Counted from the stretch's first letter, positions 7,103 through 15,050 are shown. The stretch is 64,000 nucleotides of DNA from Spartobacteria bacterium (GCA_003134765.1 PLCM01000037.1:37780-101779), one strand, 5' to 3'. The notes: generated by a model from the letters alone, not told the origin. Translations and numbers: made by a program.

Positions 7103-9697
7103 ATGCTCCACGATCTCCGTTTCGCGGTCCGCCAGCTCTGGAAAGCACCGGGATTCACGATCGCGGCCGTGCTGGTGCTTACCCTCGGGATCGGCGTCAA
7201 CACCGCGATCTTTAGTCTCGTTCACACGATGCTGTTTGCGCCGCCCGGTTATGCGCGGCCCGACGAGCTGGTCCAGATTTTTTCGCAGGACACCAAAAAC
7301 CCGAAGACGTTCCGGGAATTTTCCTATCCGACCCTGAACGACATCCGGCAGCAGAATTCGGTTTTCTCCGGGGTCGCGGGATTCAACGTCGGCATGGTCG
7401 GAATCGGGGAGAAGAACAACACCCGCCGCACGTTTGTCTCGATCGTCACGGCAAACTACTTCGACGTCCTGGGCGTGGCGCCCGTGATCGGGCGGGCGTT
7501 TACCCTGGAAGAAGAACAGCCGGGCCGGGCGGCGTCGGTGGTGCTCGTCAGCTATGGCTATTGGACGCGGCATAATCACGACGCCTCCGTTCTTGGCTCG
7601 CAGGTCCTGATCAATGGCCGCTCCTACACGGTCATCGGCGTGCTGCCGAAAACATTCACGGGGACCCTGGCGGTTTTATCCCCGGAAGTCTGGCTGCCGC
7701 TCAGCGCGCTTGAATTCGTCACACCGAATTACGCGAACGATCCCACCCAGACCTTGAGCAGCCGCGCCGGCGAACAGCTCCTTCCCATCGCGCGTTTCAA
7801 GCCCGGCGTAACTGCACCGGCTGTCGGCGCGGCCTTGAAGACACTGGCCGGCAATCTCGAGCGAGCTTATCCGGTGGAACAGAAGGACCAGACGTTCATC
7901 ACCGCGCCCCTTTCGCGTTTTTCCATCAGCGATGACCCGCCGGATGACAGCCAGTTCGGCGCGATCGCGCCGATGCTCCTCGGCATGGCCGCGGTCGTCC
8001 TGCTCGTCGCCTGCCTGAACCTCGCGAACATGCTCTTGGCGCGTGGCACGGCCCGGCGGAAAGAGATCGCGATTCGCCTTGCCCTGGGCGGCAGCCGTTG
8101 GCGCGTCGTCAGACAATTGCTCACGGAGGGATTGCTCCTCGCGTCGATCGGCGGTGCCGCGGGCCTCGTCGTCGGCTTGTGGGCTTCGAAGATTCTCGCG
8201 CTCTCCATGCGAAACCTGCTCCCGCTCGACCTGGTTTGGAACGCGGGACCAAACCTGCCGATTCTCGCGACGACGTTTGGGTTTTGCCTTCTTGGAACGG
8301 TGGCGTTCGCGCTCGGGCCGGCGCTCAAGCTGTCGCGCAGCAGCGTCATTGGCGATTTGAAGGAACACGCGGGCGACGATGTTGTCCGGCGCCGTTGGCG
8401 TTTCCTGCCGCGCAACCCGCTCGTGGTGGTGCAGATTGCTTTCTCGCTGGCGCTTCTCACCGCCGCGGCGCTCTTCATCCGGGGCGCAAACAAAGCCGCC
8501 GGGCTCGATACCGGGTTGCACGTGGAGAACGATCTCCTCCTCGAAGTGGACGCGAGCCTGGGCGGGTTCGATTCGCAACGCGCGGAGCAGCTTTACCGCA
8601 CCCTCAACGATCGGCTCGCGGCGCTGCCTGGCGTCAAGCACGTCAGCATTTCAGCGACGGCGCCCTTCGGGATGCTCTCACTTTCCCGCGCCATCCAGCG
8701 GGCGGGCCTGCACGTCAGCAAAGAGGACAAACCGGGCTCGGCTGCGGAAGGGCTTGCCTTCAGTTCGCGCTATATCAGCGTTGGCTGCGATTACTTCGCG
8801 GCCACGGGAATACGGATCCTGCGCGGCCGCAATTTCACGGTTTCGGAGGCGACGCAATCAAACAGCCCCGCGGTCGCCATCATCGACGAAGCGCTGGCGA
8901 AGAAACTCTGGCCGGAGGGTGACGCTCTCGGCCAACGCCTTGAGTTCGCTTCCGATGCTGCGCCGAGGGCGAAACGGGATGATGGCGGGGGAGGAATGGG
9001 TATCCAGCAGGGCGGCAAAACCAATATCAAGCAGGAAGAACCAATTGAAGTGGTCGGCATCGCTGCGGTCACGCGCGGAACGGTTTTCGAGAAACGGCCG
9101 CGCGGCACCATCTACCTGCCGTTTGCGCGCGGCTTTCAGAACAACGCGTTTTTCTTCATCCAGTTTTCGTCGGTCAATAAGACCACGCTTCCCGGCATGG
9201 CCGACGCGGTCCGTCGAGCCGTGCGCGAAACCGACCCGACTTTGCCCGTGCTCTCGCTCAAGACGTTTCCCCAGCATCTTGAATCGAACATGGAGATTTG
9301 GATCATTCGCACCGGCGCGACCCTTTTCTCGGTCTTCGGCGCCTTGGCCCTCGCCCTGGCGATCGTCGGCGTCTACGGAGTCAAAGCCTACTCGGTGGCG
9401 CGGCGCACCCGTGAGATCGGCATTCGGATGGCACTCGGGGCGCGGCCTCGAGGTGTGCAATGGATGATTATCCGCGAAGGAATCATCATGCTGGCCGGGG
9501 GTGTGGTCATCGGCTTGCTCCTGGCGGCGGCGACCGGGCGGTTGCTCGCCGGCATGTTATATCAGGTCGGGGCGCTGGATCCGATCGCATTCTCGACCGC
9601 CCCGCTTCTCCTCGGGGTGGCGACGCTGATCGCTACCTGGCTGCCGGCCCGGCGAGCGACGCGGATCAGCCCGATGGCGGCGTTGCGGACGGAGTAG
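7103..9697 (+). CDS. ADOP-type FtsX/MacB ABC permease
   Basis: An 864-residue permease with two tandem MacB-periplasmic/FtsX units, as in ADOP (acidobacterial duplicated orphan permease) proteins. The first helix lies in LWKAPGFTIAAVLVLTLGIG. The first FtsX core contains LLGMAAVVLLVACLNLANML and the ARRKEIAIRLALGGSRWRV signature. The second carries TREIGIRMALGARPRGV, and the protein ends in WLPARRATRISPMAALR. No ATPase gene adjoins it, as expected for orphans. It lacks the cytosolic helical extension present in the second ADOP at 15051. A PadR gene follows 140 bases downstream and is its probable regulator. Substrate is unknown. Confidence 0.93.
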   Translation: MLHDLRFAVRQLWKAPGFTIAAVLVLTLGIGVNTAIFSLVHTMLFAPPGYARPDELVQIFSQDTKNPKTFREFSYPTLNDIRQQNSVFSGVAGFNVGMVGIGEKNNTRRTFVSIVTANYFDVLGVAPVIGRAFTLEEEQPGRAASVVLVSYGYWTRHNHDASVLGSQVLINGRSYTVIGVLPKTFTGTLAVLSPEVWLPLSALEFVTPNYANDPTQTLSSRAGEQLLPIARFKPGVTAPAVGAALKTLAGNLERAYPVEQKDQTFITAPLSRFSISDDPPDDSQFGAIAPMLLGMAAVVLLVACLNLANMLLARGTARRKEIAIRLALGGSRWRVVRQLLTEGLLLASIGGAAGLVVGLWASKILALSMRNLLPLDLVWNAGPNLPILATTFGFCLLGTVAFALGPALKLSRSSVIGDLKEHAGDDVVRRRWRFLPRNPLVVVQIAFSLALLTAAALFIRGANKAAGLDTGLHVENDLLLEVDASLGGFDSQRAEQLYRTLNDRLAALPGVKHVSISATAPFGMLSLSRAIQRAGLHVSKEDKPGSAAEGLAFSSRYISVGCDYFAATGIRILRGRNFTVSEATQSNSPAVAIIDEALAKKLWPEGDALGQRLEFASDAAPRAKRDDGGGGMGIQQGGKTNIKQEEPIEVVGIAAVTRGTVFEKRPRGTIYLPFARGFQNNAFFFIQFSSVNKTTLPGMADAVRRAVRETDPTLPVLSLKTFPQHLESNMEIWIIRTGATLFSVFGALALALAIVGVYGVKAYSVARRTREIGIRMALGARPRGVQWMIIREGIIMLAGGVVIGLLLAAATGRLLAGMLYQVGALDPIAFSTAPLLLGVATLIATWLPARRATRISPMAALRTE

Positions 9698-9705
9698 TTG
9701 TAGCC

Positions 9706-9726
9706 GGGATCGCTGATCCCGGCTGA
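9706..9726. repeat. short palindrome GCCGGGATC-GCT-GATCCCGGC
   Basis: A perfect 9-bp stem with a 3-base loop just after the permease stop. It may weakly terminate transcription. A near-identical palindrome (GCCGGGGTC-GGC-GACCCCGGC) lies inside mutL at 28586-28606, so this is a dispersed element. Confidence 0.7.
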
Positions 9727-9773
9727 GATCCCGCGTTCCGGCACCCACGCCCCGGGTCCAACAAAAAATAAAT

Positions 9774-9827
9774 TAGACAGATCTTGCCTTGAGCTGCGTT
9801 TAAATAATATATGTCTATGGCATATAT
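9774..9827 (+). promoter_or_regulatory. candidate PadR operator/promoter region
   Basis: Two nested symmetries precede the padR start. TAGACA (9774-9779) pairs with TGTCTA (9812-9817), and ATATATG (9807-9813) pairs with CATATAT (9821-9827). The 38-base spacing of TAGACA/TGTCTA centres is close to the 37-base spacing in the elements at 13123 and 14641. Autoregulation by PadR is inferred. No binding data are available. Confidence 0.4.
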
Positions 9828-9837
9828 GGCTTCACCA

Positions 9838-10170
9838 ATGCTCGATCGCGAATTGAAGAAGGGCAGCGCCGAGCTGTTGATCCTTTCACTCGTGGAAGAC
9901 CGGCCCCGGCATGGCTACGACATCGGGCAGCTCATCGAGCTGCGTTCCCGCGGGACTCTCCGCTTCAATGTGGCGTCGCTTTACCCGCTGCTCTACCGGC
10001 TGGAGAAGCGCGGGTGGATCCGCGGCCGCTGGGTTGAAAAGGCGGGACAGCGTCGCCGTCGTTATTATCGGCTCACTCCAGCCGGCGGGAAAATTCTGGC
10101 GGCCCAACGGGAAGGCTGGCGTGAGTTCGTGGAAGCAATCAGCCGGATCACGGGAATTCAGCATGCCTGA
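9838..10170 (+). CDS. PadR family transcriptional regulator
   Basis: About 110 residues of winged helix: KGSAELLILSLVEDRPRHGYDIGQLIE opens the PadR fold, then VASLYPLLYRLEKRGWIRGRW (recognition helix) and the wing RRRRYYRLTPAGGKIL, ending in a short helix. In frame, ATGs at 9811, 9817, 9826 and 9838 are all possible. The last is preferred because earlier ones overlap a palindrome that looks like an operator and PadR homology begins at LDRELKKGS. It follows the ADOP permease at 7103 and probably controls it. Confidence 0.9.
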   Translation: MLDRELKKGSAELLILSLVEDRPRHGYDIGQLIELRSRGTLRFNVASLYPLLYRLEKRGWIRGRWVEKAGQRRRRYYRLTPAGGKILAAQREGWREFVEAISRITGIQHA

Positions 10171-10335
10171 GTTCAGGAAGGCGATCCGTTGCACTATCAG
10201 TAGTCACTTAAGTGTTTCGCTCGCCCTCCCGTTTGCCTACGGGGATAATGGCGACCGTTCTTCGCCTCAGAAAAAAGGGCAGACACGGCGGTCGGTCGAC
10301 GTTGCTAAAGCTGCAACTGGTGAGGCTGGGGGCGA

Positions 10336-10364
10336 AAACTCGACGGCTTAAAGCCGTCGAGTTT
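10336..10364. repeat. REP-like palindrome, copy 1 (CTCGACGGCTTAAAGCCGTCGAG)
   Basis: A near-perfect palindrome flanked by AAA and TTT. Further copies lie at 10411-10439 and 10867-10895, around the winged-helix gene. The 10171-10452 gap holds only these palindromes and no gene I can support. Confidence 0.85.
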
Positions 10365-10410
10365 AGAGTGATTGGCCGGGATCGAAATGACTTGCAGCGG
10401 TTGTTCGCCG

Positions 10411-10439
10411 GAACTTGACGGCTTAAAGCCGTCGAGCTC
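10411..10439. repeat. REP-like palindrome, copy 2
   Basis: Reads CTTGACGGCTTAAAGCCGTC plus GAGCTC. One arm base differs from copy 1. In translation it yields ELDGLKPSS, which is why the tracked ORF beginning at 10372 is too long. Confidence 0.85.
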
Positions 10440-10452
10440 AGAATGCGGTCGA

Positions 10453-10863
10453 ATGGAGTCGAAACATGGCGTCCTGGATGTCTTGTTCCCGGCGGTTCGA
10501 GCAAGACTGTTGCGACTTCTTTTCACCACGCCCACGAGAGCGCATTATGTGCGAGAGCTCCGGGATCTAAGCGCTCTTAGCCTGCACACGGTCCAGGACG
10601 AGTTACGGAAACTCACTGCCCTCCGCCGGCTCAAAACCTGGTCGAACGGATACCATCGATTTTATGAAGCGGATCGTGCGCACCCGCTTTCCAAGCCTTT
10701 ACTGCAGATGGTTCAACTCCATGAAAAACTCCCGGCAATTAAGCCCTCCGGGTTACGGCGACCATCAGTTCGCTTCCGTTCGGGGAAAAAGAAAAGCCCC
10801 AGGAACCCGGTACCTCTTCCTCCGGGCCGACCAACGACCTGGCATCGATTTCCGCGACCGTAA
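10453..10863 (+). CDS. winged-helix transcriptional regulator
   Basis: 136 residues from MESKHGVLDVLFP. The first 85 residues form a winged-helix domain of the type often found next to minimal nucleotidyltransferases: LFPAVRARLLRLLFTTPTRAHYVRELRDLSALSLHTVQDELRKL, then a wing near TWSNGYHRFYEADRAHPLSKPL. The last 45 residues are basic and proline-rich with no domain I recognise. The ORF could be a truncated version whose C-terminal half has been replaced by unrelated sequence. The tracked start at 10372 reads through a palindrome and is rejected. Palindromes of one family flank the gene on both sides. Confidence 0.65.
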   Translation: MESKHGVLDVLFPAVRARLLRLLFTTPTRAHYVRELRDLSALSLHTVQDELRKLTALRRLKTWSNGYHRFYEADRAHPLSKPLLQMVQLHEKLPAIKPSGLRRPSVRFRSGKKKSPRNPVPLPPGRPTTWHRFPRP

Positions 10864-10866
10864 AAG

Positions 10867-10895
10867 CAAACTCGACGGCTTTAAGCCGTCGAGTG
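10867..10895. repeat. REP-like palindrome, copy 3 (CTCGACGGCTTTAAGCCGTCGAG)
   Basis: A perfect 23-base palindrome four bases past the stop of the winged-helix gene. It would form a strong hairpin in the transcript. Same family as 10336 and 10411. Confidence 0.85.
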
Positions 10896-11031
10896 CCCCC
10901 GGAGGATTGTGGAGAGTGACGCGCCAGCCGGGCAGGTGATCCGAGGAGGGATTACAGGCTGGATTGGCAAAAGGGCGAAGGCGAAGAAAGCGGCTCAGCA
11001 AGCCGCAGGAGGCGAGCTTCGGAAAGATCGC

Positions 11032-11059
11032 TTGAGTTAATCTCAAACCAGGCGATACT
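11032..11059 (+). promoter_or_regulatory. possible sigma70-type promoter for the RRM gene
   Basis: TTGAGT, 16 bases, GATACT is a fair match to -35/-10. It would give a long leader of about 135 bases before the ATG at 11202, containing a GATACA-CTC-TGTATC palindrome (11072-11086). Long leaders are usual for cold-induced genes, but this is inference. Otherwise the 10896-11201 gap holds nothing I can name. Confidence 0.3.
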
Positions 11060-11201
11060 GGCGACCTATTGGATACACTCTGTATCGTTCGTTGCTTGGT
11101 AGATCGTCAGGTGAGGTTGTCCTCAGTGGTGATTTGAAACCCGATTCCCGGGAACAGCTCTGAAGCTGACAGTATCGCTCCAAAACAAGTCAACAGTCAC
11201 T

Positions 11202-11510
11202 ATGAAATTATACGTTGGAAATCTCTCTTTTGAGACCACTGAAAACGATCTTCAGGATCTTTTTGAACAACACGGCCAGGTCAGCGAAGTCGCGCTGATG
11301 ATGGACCGCATGACCGGCAAGTCGCGCGGTTTTGCGTTCGTCACCATGAACGACAAAGCCCAGGCGGATGCCGCTCTGGCAGCCCTTAATGGCAAGCAAG
11401 TGGGCGGTCGCGCCCTGACGGTGAACGAAGCCCGCCCGCGCGAAGAGCGTGGCGGTGGCGCTCGCCCGTCCGGTGGCGGCAACCGCAAGTTCGCCCAGGG
11501 ACGCTGGTAG
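11202..11510 (+). CDS. RRM-type RNA-binding protein
   Basis: A 102-residue cytosolic RNA-binding protein. One RRM covers residues 1-80, with RNP2 as LYVGNL (3-8) and RNP1 as RGFAFVTM (about 42-49). A Gly/Arg-rich tail (REERGGGARPSGGGNRKF) follows, like that of cyanobacterial Rbp proteins, several of which are cold-induced. The likely role is mRNA binding under stress. It lies just upstream of infA and a desaturase gene, all on the plus strand. Confidence 0.93.
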   Translation: MKLYVGNLSFETTENDLQDLFEQHGQVSEVALMMDRMTGKSRGFAFVTMNDKAQADAALAALNGKQVGGRALTVNEARPREERGGGARPSGGGNRKFAQGRW

Positions 11511-11531
11511 TTAATTCTGATCGCGCCGAGT

Positions 11532-11552
11532 CGGCCCGGGAAATCCGGGCCG
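11532..11552. repeat. GC-rich hairpin between the RRM gene and infA
   Basis: CGGCCCGG-gaaat-CCGGGCCG forms an 8-bp perfect stem 22 bases after the RRM stop. It lacks a T-tract, so it may attenuate or stabilise the transcript but is not a classical terminator. Confidence 0.5.
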
Positions 11553-11571
11553 GCTCCCGCGGTCACTCACC

Positions 11572-11808
11572 ATGGATACAGCCAAAGCGATCGAAGTAGA
11601 AGGAACGATCACCTCGGTTCTTCCGGGCACGATGTTTCGGGTGGAATTGAACCGCGCCGGTGGCGCCGGGATCAACGCCCGCCTCGTCCTCGCCCACATT
11701 TCCGGAAAGATGCGCAAGCGTTTTATCCGCCTCACCATCGGCGACCGCGTGAAAATGCAGATGTCGCCTTATGACATGGACAAAGCCCGCATCGTTTATC
11801 GACTCTGA
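11572..11808 (+). CDS. infA: translation initiation factor IF-1
   Basis: IF-1 binds the ribosomal A site with IF-2 and IF-3 during initiation. The S1-like OB fold is clear: [59 protein letters not shown]. It has 78 residues against the usual 71-73. The extra length is an insertion ([12 protein letters not shown] replacing a short turn) between the second and third strands. Its stop overlaps the next gene's start by one base (TGATG), so the two are probably translationally coupled. Confidence 0.96.
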   Translation: MDTAKAIEVEGTITSVLPGTMFRVELNRAGGAGINARLVLAHISGKMRKRFIRLTIGDRVKMQMSPYDMDKARIVYRL

Positions 11809-12029
11809 TGAGTAAATTTGATCTGACACGCGCGGTTAAACCCGCCACTGGCTCGGTTATCAAACGGATTCTGGTCCGTTGTCCCTCTACGGGTCGGCTT
11901 ACTGCCACAGGCAAAACTGTGGAAGAATCCGCCTGGGACGGCACAAAGCTTAATCGCCCGCGGCTTAATTGCCCGCATTGCGGTGAAACCCACAGCTGGA
12001 CGAAGAAAGACGTCGTTCTGGCTCGTTAG
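11808..12029 (+). CDS. small zinc-ribbon-like protein
   Basis: A 73-residue protein with two half-sites, RCPSTGRLTATG and NCPHCGETHSWTK. One Cys in the first motif and CxxC plus a His in the second could bind zinc. I recognise a general pattern of small bacterial zinc-ribbon proteins but no named family. The ATG overlaps the infA stop, which supports co-translation. Confidence 0.75.
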   Translation: MSKFDLTRAVKPATGSVIKRILVRCPSTGRLTATGKTVEESAWDGTKLNRPRLNCPHCGETHSWTKKDVVLAR

Positions 12030-12107
12030 GAAGGGTCGAGGCAGGAACGCTTTTTTCAAAGCGTGGCAGATTCTGCAGTGAATTTGGTTTTGGAACATAG
12101 GATCGGT

Positions 12108-13001
12108 ATGAAAATTTTCTCTCTTCCAGTTGAGCGCATTAATTGGGTCTCCAGCTCTTTCCTCATCGGAACCGCACTACTCACCGTGACCGCTTTGCCG
12201 GTCTATCTCTGGTATTTCGGCTTCGACTGGTTCCACGTCGGAATGTTTTTCGTCATGTTCGTTCTCACCGGCTTCAGTATCACAGCCGGGTATCACCGTT
12301 TTTTCGCCCACAAAACCTTCGAGGCGAAATGGCCGCTTCGCCTGATGGTGCTCATTTTCGGTGCGGCCGCCTTCGAGAATTCCGTCCTCATGTGGACGAG
12401 TGATCATCGCCGGCATCATAAACATACCGATCACGACGACGATCCCTACAACATCACGAAAGGCTTTTTCCACGCCCACATGGGTTGGATGCTGATCAAG
12501 TTGAATCCCGAGCCACCCCTGGATAATGTCCCGGATCTCGAACGCGACGCGCTCGTCCGCTGGCAGCATCGCCACGTTTTTCTCCTCGCCGTCCTCGTCG
12601 GTTTTGTCCTGCCAGCTTTTGCTGGATTTCTTTACGACGGCTGGGTCGGCGCCCTCGGCGGCTTTCTGATTGGCGGCATTGCCCGGGTTGTGGCCACGCA
12701 ACACACGACTTTCTTCATTAACAGCGCCTGCCATTACATAGGCCGGCAACCGTACTCGAAGCGTTGCACCGCGCGCGACTCATTCTTTCTCGCCCTCTTT
12801 ACGCTGGGCGAGGGTTACCACAACTATCACCACGAATTTCAGCAGGATTACCGGAACGGCGTCAAGCCCTGGCAATGGGATCCGACGAAATGGCTGATCT
12901 GGGTTCTTTCAAAAGTTGGGATCACCTCCGGACTTCGCCGCGTCGCCCCGGAGAAAATCGCCGCCGCCCAGCAGGCCGTGAAGGTAAGCGTCTCGCGCTA
13001 G
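12108..13001 (+). CDS. acyl-CoA/fatty-acid desaturase (delta-9 type)
   Basis: A membrane di-iron desaturase that introduces a double bond into acyl chains, usually at delta-9. The three histidine boxes are present: HRFFAH, HRRHH (in TSDHRRHHKHTDHDDDPY) and HNYHH (GEGYHNYHHEFQ). About four transmembrane helices are visible, for example LIGTALLTVTALPVYLWYF. With the ATG at 12108 (MKIFSLPVERINW) the protein has 297 residues. The GTG at 12063 in the track adds a non-homologous leader. Context with the RRM protein and IF-1 suggests a role in membrane fluidity at low temperature. Confidence 0.94.
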   Translation: MKIFSLPVERINWVSSSFLIGTALLTVTALPVYLWYFGFDWFHVGMFFVMFVLTGFSITAGYHRFFAHKTFEAKWPLRLMVLIFGAAAFENSVLMWTSDHRRHHKHTDHDDDPYNITKGFFHAHMGWMLIKLNPEPPLDNVPDLERDALVRWQHRHVFLLAVLVGFVLPAFAGFLYDGWVGALGGFLIGGIARVVATQHTTFFINSACHYIGRQPYSKRCTARDSFFLALFTLGEGYHNYHHEFQQDYRNGVKPWQWDPTKWLIWVLSKVGITSGLRRVAPEKIAAAQQAVKVSVSR

Positions 13002-13122
13002 CCAGACAGCTGCAGTCGCGGTGCTCTTTCGCCGCGCTGGTTCCAGAGCTGCATCGGATCGGCAGCCAGCCGTGCTTTTGTTTCGCCCCCGAAACAAAGA
13101 TTAATCCGTCCAGTGGCTCCCT

Positions 13123-13179
13123 TTGACAGTCTAGGGAAAAGATTGAACAGTTGACTTACCAAGACTGTCTAGGTAGAAA
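13123..13179 (+). promoter_or_regulatory. operator-like inverted repeat upstream of yceI, with possible promoter
   Basis: A 51-bp element (13123-13173) starts TTGACAGTCTAGGGAAAAGA and ends AGACTGTCTAGG. The arms GACAGTCT and AGACTGTC are exact complements. The same element, with the same spacing, precedes padR at 14641-14691. TTGACT, 17 bases, TAGAAA (13151-13179) is a possible -35/-10, although it would place the transcription start at the ATG. Binding by the downstream PadR is inferred. Confidence 0.65.
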
Positions 13180-13182
13180 TTC

Positions 13183-13746
13183 ATGAAACCATTCACCCTC
13201 GTCGTCGCACTTGTCAGTGCATTCGCTCTTTCCGCAAACGCGTCTGACTCCTTCAAGATCGATCCGGTTCACTCGTTCGTGCTCTTTGGTGTGCAACACC
13301 TCCGCATTGCGAACACTTACGGCCGCTTCAACGATATCTCGGGCACTGTCGTCTTCGACAGAGACAACCCTTCGAAGAGTTCGGTCGAATTGTCGGTGCA
13401 GGTGGAAAGCCTCGACACTCACAATTCAATTCGCGAACGGAGCCTGAAGAGTCCGGATTTCTTCGACGTGAAACAGTTTCCGACGATGACCTTCAAGAGC
13501 ACAAAAGTCGAAGGCAGCGGGGACCTGCTCAAAGTTTCTGGTGACCTCACCATCCGGGGGGTGACCAAGCCGGTGACCGTCGACTTCAAGAAAGGTGGCG
13601 AAGGCAAAGGCGTATTTGGAGAAATGCGTGGCGGCGGCGAAACGCGTTTCACGATCAAGCGAAGCGACTTCGGGATGAACTTCGAGCTCGGCGAGGTTGG
13701 CGACGAGGTCACCATCATCCTGAGCCTGGAAGGCGTTAAAAAGTAG
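13183..13746 (+). CDS. YceI family periplasmic lipid-binding-like protein
   Basis: 187 residues with a Sec signal peptide (MKPFTLVVALVSAFALSANA). The YceI/lipocalin-like beta barrel begins FKIDPVHSFVLFGVQHLRIANTYGRFNDISGTVVFD and contains SLKSPDFFDVKQFPTMTFKST and GDLTIRGVTKPVTVD. YceI proteins bind polyisoprenoid or fatty-acid ligands in the periplasm. The operator-like element next to it is shared with padR at 14711, so both probably answer to one regulator. Confidence 0.94.
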   Translation: MKPFTLVVALVSAFALSANASDSFKIDPVHSFVLFGVQHLRIANTYGRFNDISGTVVFDRDNPSKSSVELSVQVESLDTHNSIRERSLKSPDFFDVKQFPTMTFKSTKVEGSGDLLKVSGDLTIRGVTKPVTVDFKKGGEGKGVFGEMRGGGETRFTIKRSDFGMNFELGEVGDEVTIILSLEGVKK

Positions 13747-13770
13747 CGGCCGTTGGCGACGGCCCATCCG

Positions 13771-14619
13771 ATGCAGTTGTTGAAACAGATGCTGCTGTCC
13801 GCCGCCCTGGCCGGGGCGGTCGCGGCGGCGTTTCTTTTCGTCCTGGCGCGGTGGTGGAAAAGCGCGAGTCGTTGCGCGGGAGCGATCGCGATCGGAGCCG
13901 GCTCCATTGCAGGACACGTCCTCTCTGCCGGTTGGTCGCCTTTCCCGCCGCGTTCCGCAACCCACTGGCTGTTTTGGTTCGCCATCATTGGAGTCATCGC
14001 TGCTGCGGCCGATGCACTCGTCAGGCCGAAAGGGCCGATTCGCCTCATCGCCTGGACAATCATCTGCACGATCGCGTGTCGGTTAATTCTGCAACCGAAA
14101 TTCAGTTATGCCTGGAGCGCTGCGGAAGGCTGGCTCCGGGTGTTTGCCATCGCGCTCGGGGCCGTGGTTTTGACCTGCTGTCTCGATCTCATCGAGCGCA
14201 AGCCATTTGGCCCCGCCACGCTGTTTTCCGTAACGACCGTTCTCGGCGCAGGCACTTGCCTCGCCCTCGTGCTCTCCGGCAGTTTGTTGCTTGGACAACT
14301 TGCCTGCGTTCTGGCCGCTATCGCCGCCACCTGCCTTCTTCTAATTGTCGCCGTGACGGCACCTTTCCATCCGAGCGGCGCCGCGGCTCCTCTTAGTCTC
14401 ATCTGCGCTGGCTTATGGCTCAGCGGTTTCTTTTATGCGGAACTGCCGCCCGCCAGCGCGCTTCTTCTTGCCCTCGCCCCCGCCAGTGTTTTGCTTCCCC
14501 TGGGCAAAGAGAATTACTCCCCGTGGCGAGGGCTGGCCTTCCGGACCGCGTTGGTTGCGGTCCCGGTCGCTATCGCGGTTGCGCTCGCATTCCAGACATC
14601 ACCCCCGATTGAATACTGA
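13771..14619 (+). CDS. polytopic membrane protein, function unknown
   Basis: About 282 residues, almost all hydrophobic, with about nine predicted helices (for example LLSAALAGAVAAAFLFVLA, HWLFWFAIIGVIAAAADAL, ALLLALAPASVLLPL). No motif known to me. I choose the ATG at 13771 (MQLLKQMLL) over the TTG at 13753. It follows yceI by about 25 bases and may be in the same operon. Confidence 0.7.
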   Translation: MQLLKQMLLSAALAGAVAAAFLFVLARWWKSASRCAGAIAIGAGSIAGHVLSAGWSPFPPRSATHWLFWFAIIGVIAAAADALVRPKGPIRLIAWTIICTIACRLILQPKFSYAWSAAEGWLRVFAIALGAVVLTCCLDLIERKPFGPATLFSVTTVLGAGTCLALVLSGSLLLGQLACVLAAIAATCLLLIVAVTAPFHPSGAAAPLSLICAGLWLSGFFYAELPPASALLLALAPASVLLPLGKENYSPWRGLAFRTALVAVPVAIAVALAFQTSPPIEY

Positions 14620-14640
14620 CGCTTACCGCGCGGTCTCCTC

Positions 14641-14691
14641 TTGACAGTCTAGGGAAAAGATTGAACGCTGACGTGACCGAGACTGTCTAGG
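14641..14691 (+). promoter_or_regulatory. operator-like inverted repeat upstream of padR
   Basis: It matches 13123-13173: 26 leading bases identical, then a different 13-base spacer, then AGACTGTCTAGG identical. The arms GACAGTCT (14643-14650) and AGACTGTC (14680-14687) are complementary. It lies 20 bases before the padR ATG, which is the position expected for autoregulation. Confidence 0.7.
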
Positions 14692-14710
14692 CAAGACAAC
14701 CCACCACCCT

Positions 14711-15043
14711 ATGGCAAAGGAAAAACCTGACCTTGTTTACGGGACGCTCGACATGTTGATCCTGAAATCGCTTCAGCCTGATCCGCGGCATGGACTCGCG
14801 ATCGCGGACCGGATCCAACAGATGTCGAAAGAGATTCTGCGCGTCGAGCAGGGATCGCTTTATCCGGCGCTTTATCGTTTGGAGGCGCAGGGGTGGATCA
14901 AGGCGGAATGGGGTGTCTCGGATAACAATCGCCGGGCGCGGTATTACGAATTGACTGCGGCCGGACGCAAGCAGCTCACGGCGGAGAAGGAGCATTGGTC
15001 GCGGATCACAAAGGGGATCAATCTCGTGCTGGCGGGCACGTAA
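14711..15043 (+). CDS. PadR family transcriptional regulator
   Basis: 110 residues: [31 protein letters not shown], then [21 protein letters not shown] as recognition helix and [25 protein letters not shown] as wing and dimer helix. This short PadR subtype is regularly paired with ADOP permeases, and here the permease begins 7 bases later. It probably represses its own operon through the element at 14641. Confidence 0.94.
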   Translation: MAKEKPDLVYGTLDMLILKSLQPDPRHGLAIADRIQQMSKEILRVEQGSLYPALYRLEAQGWIKAEWGVSDNNRRARYYELTAAGRKQLTAEKEHWSRITKGINLVLAGT

Positions 15044-15050
15044 CTTTTTT

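Noticed and set aside
10372-10452. Upstream TTG start for the winged-helix gene
   Set aside because: The added residues (ELDGLKPSS) are a translated REP palindrome.
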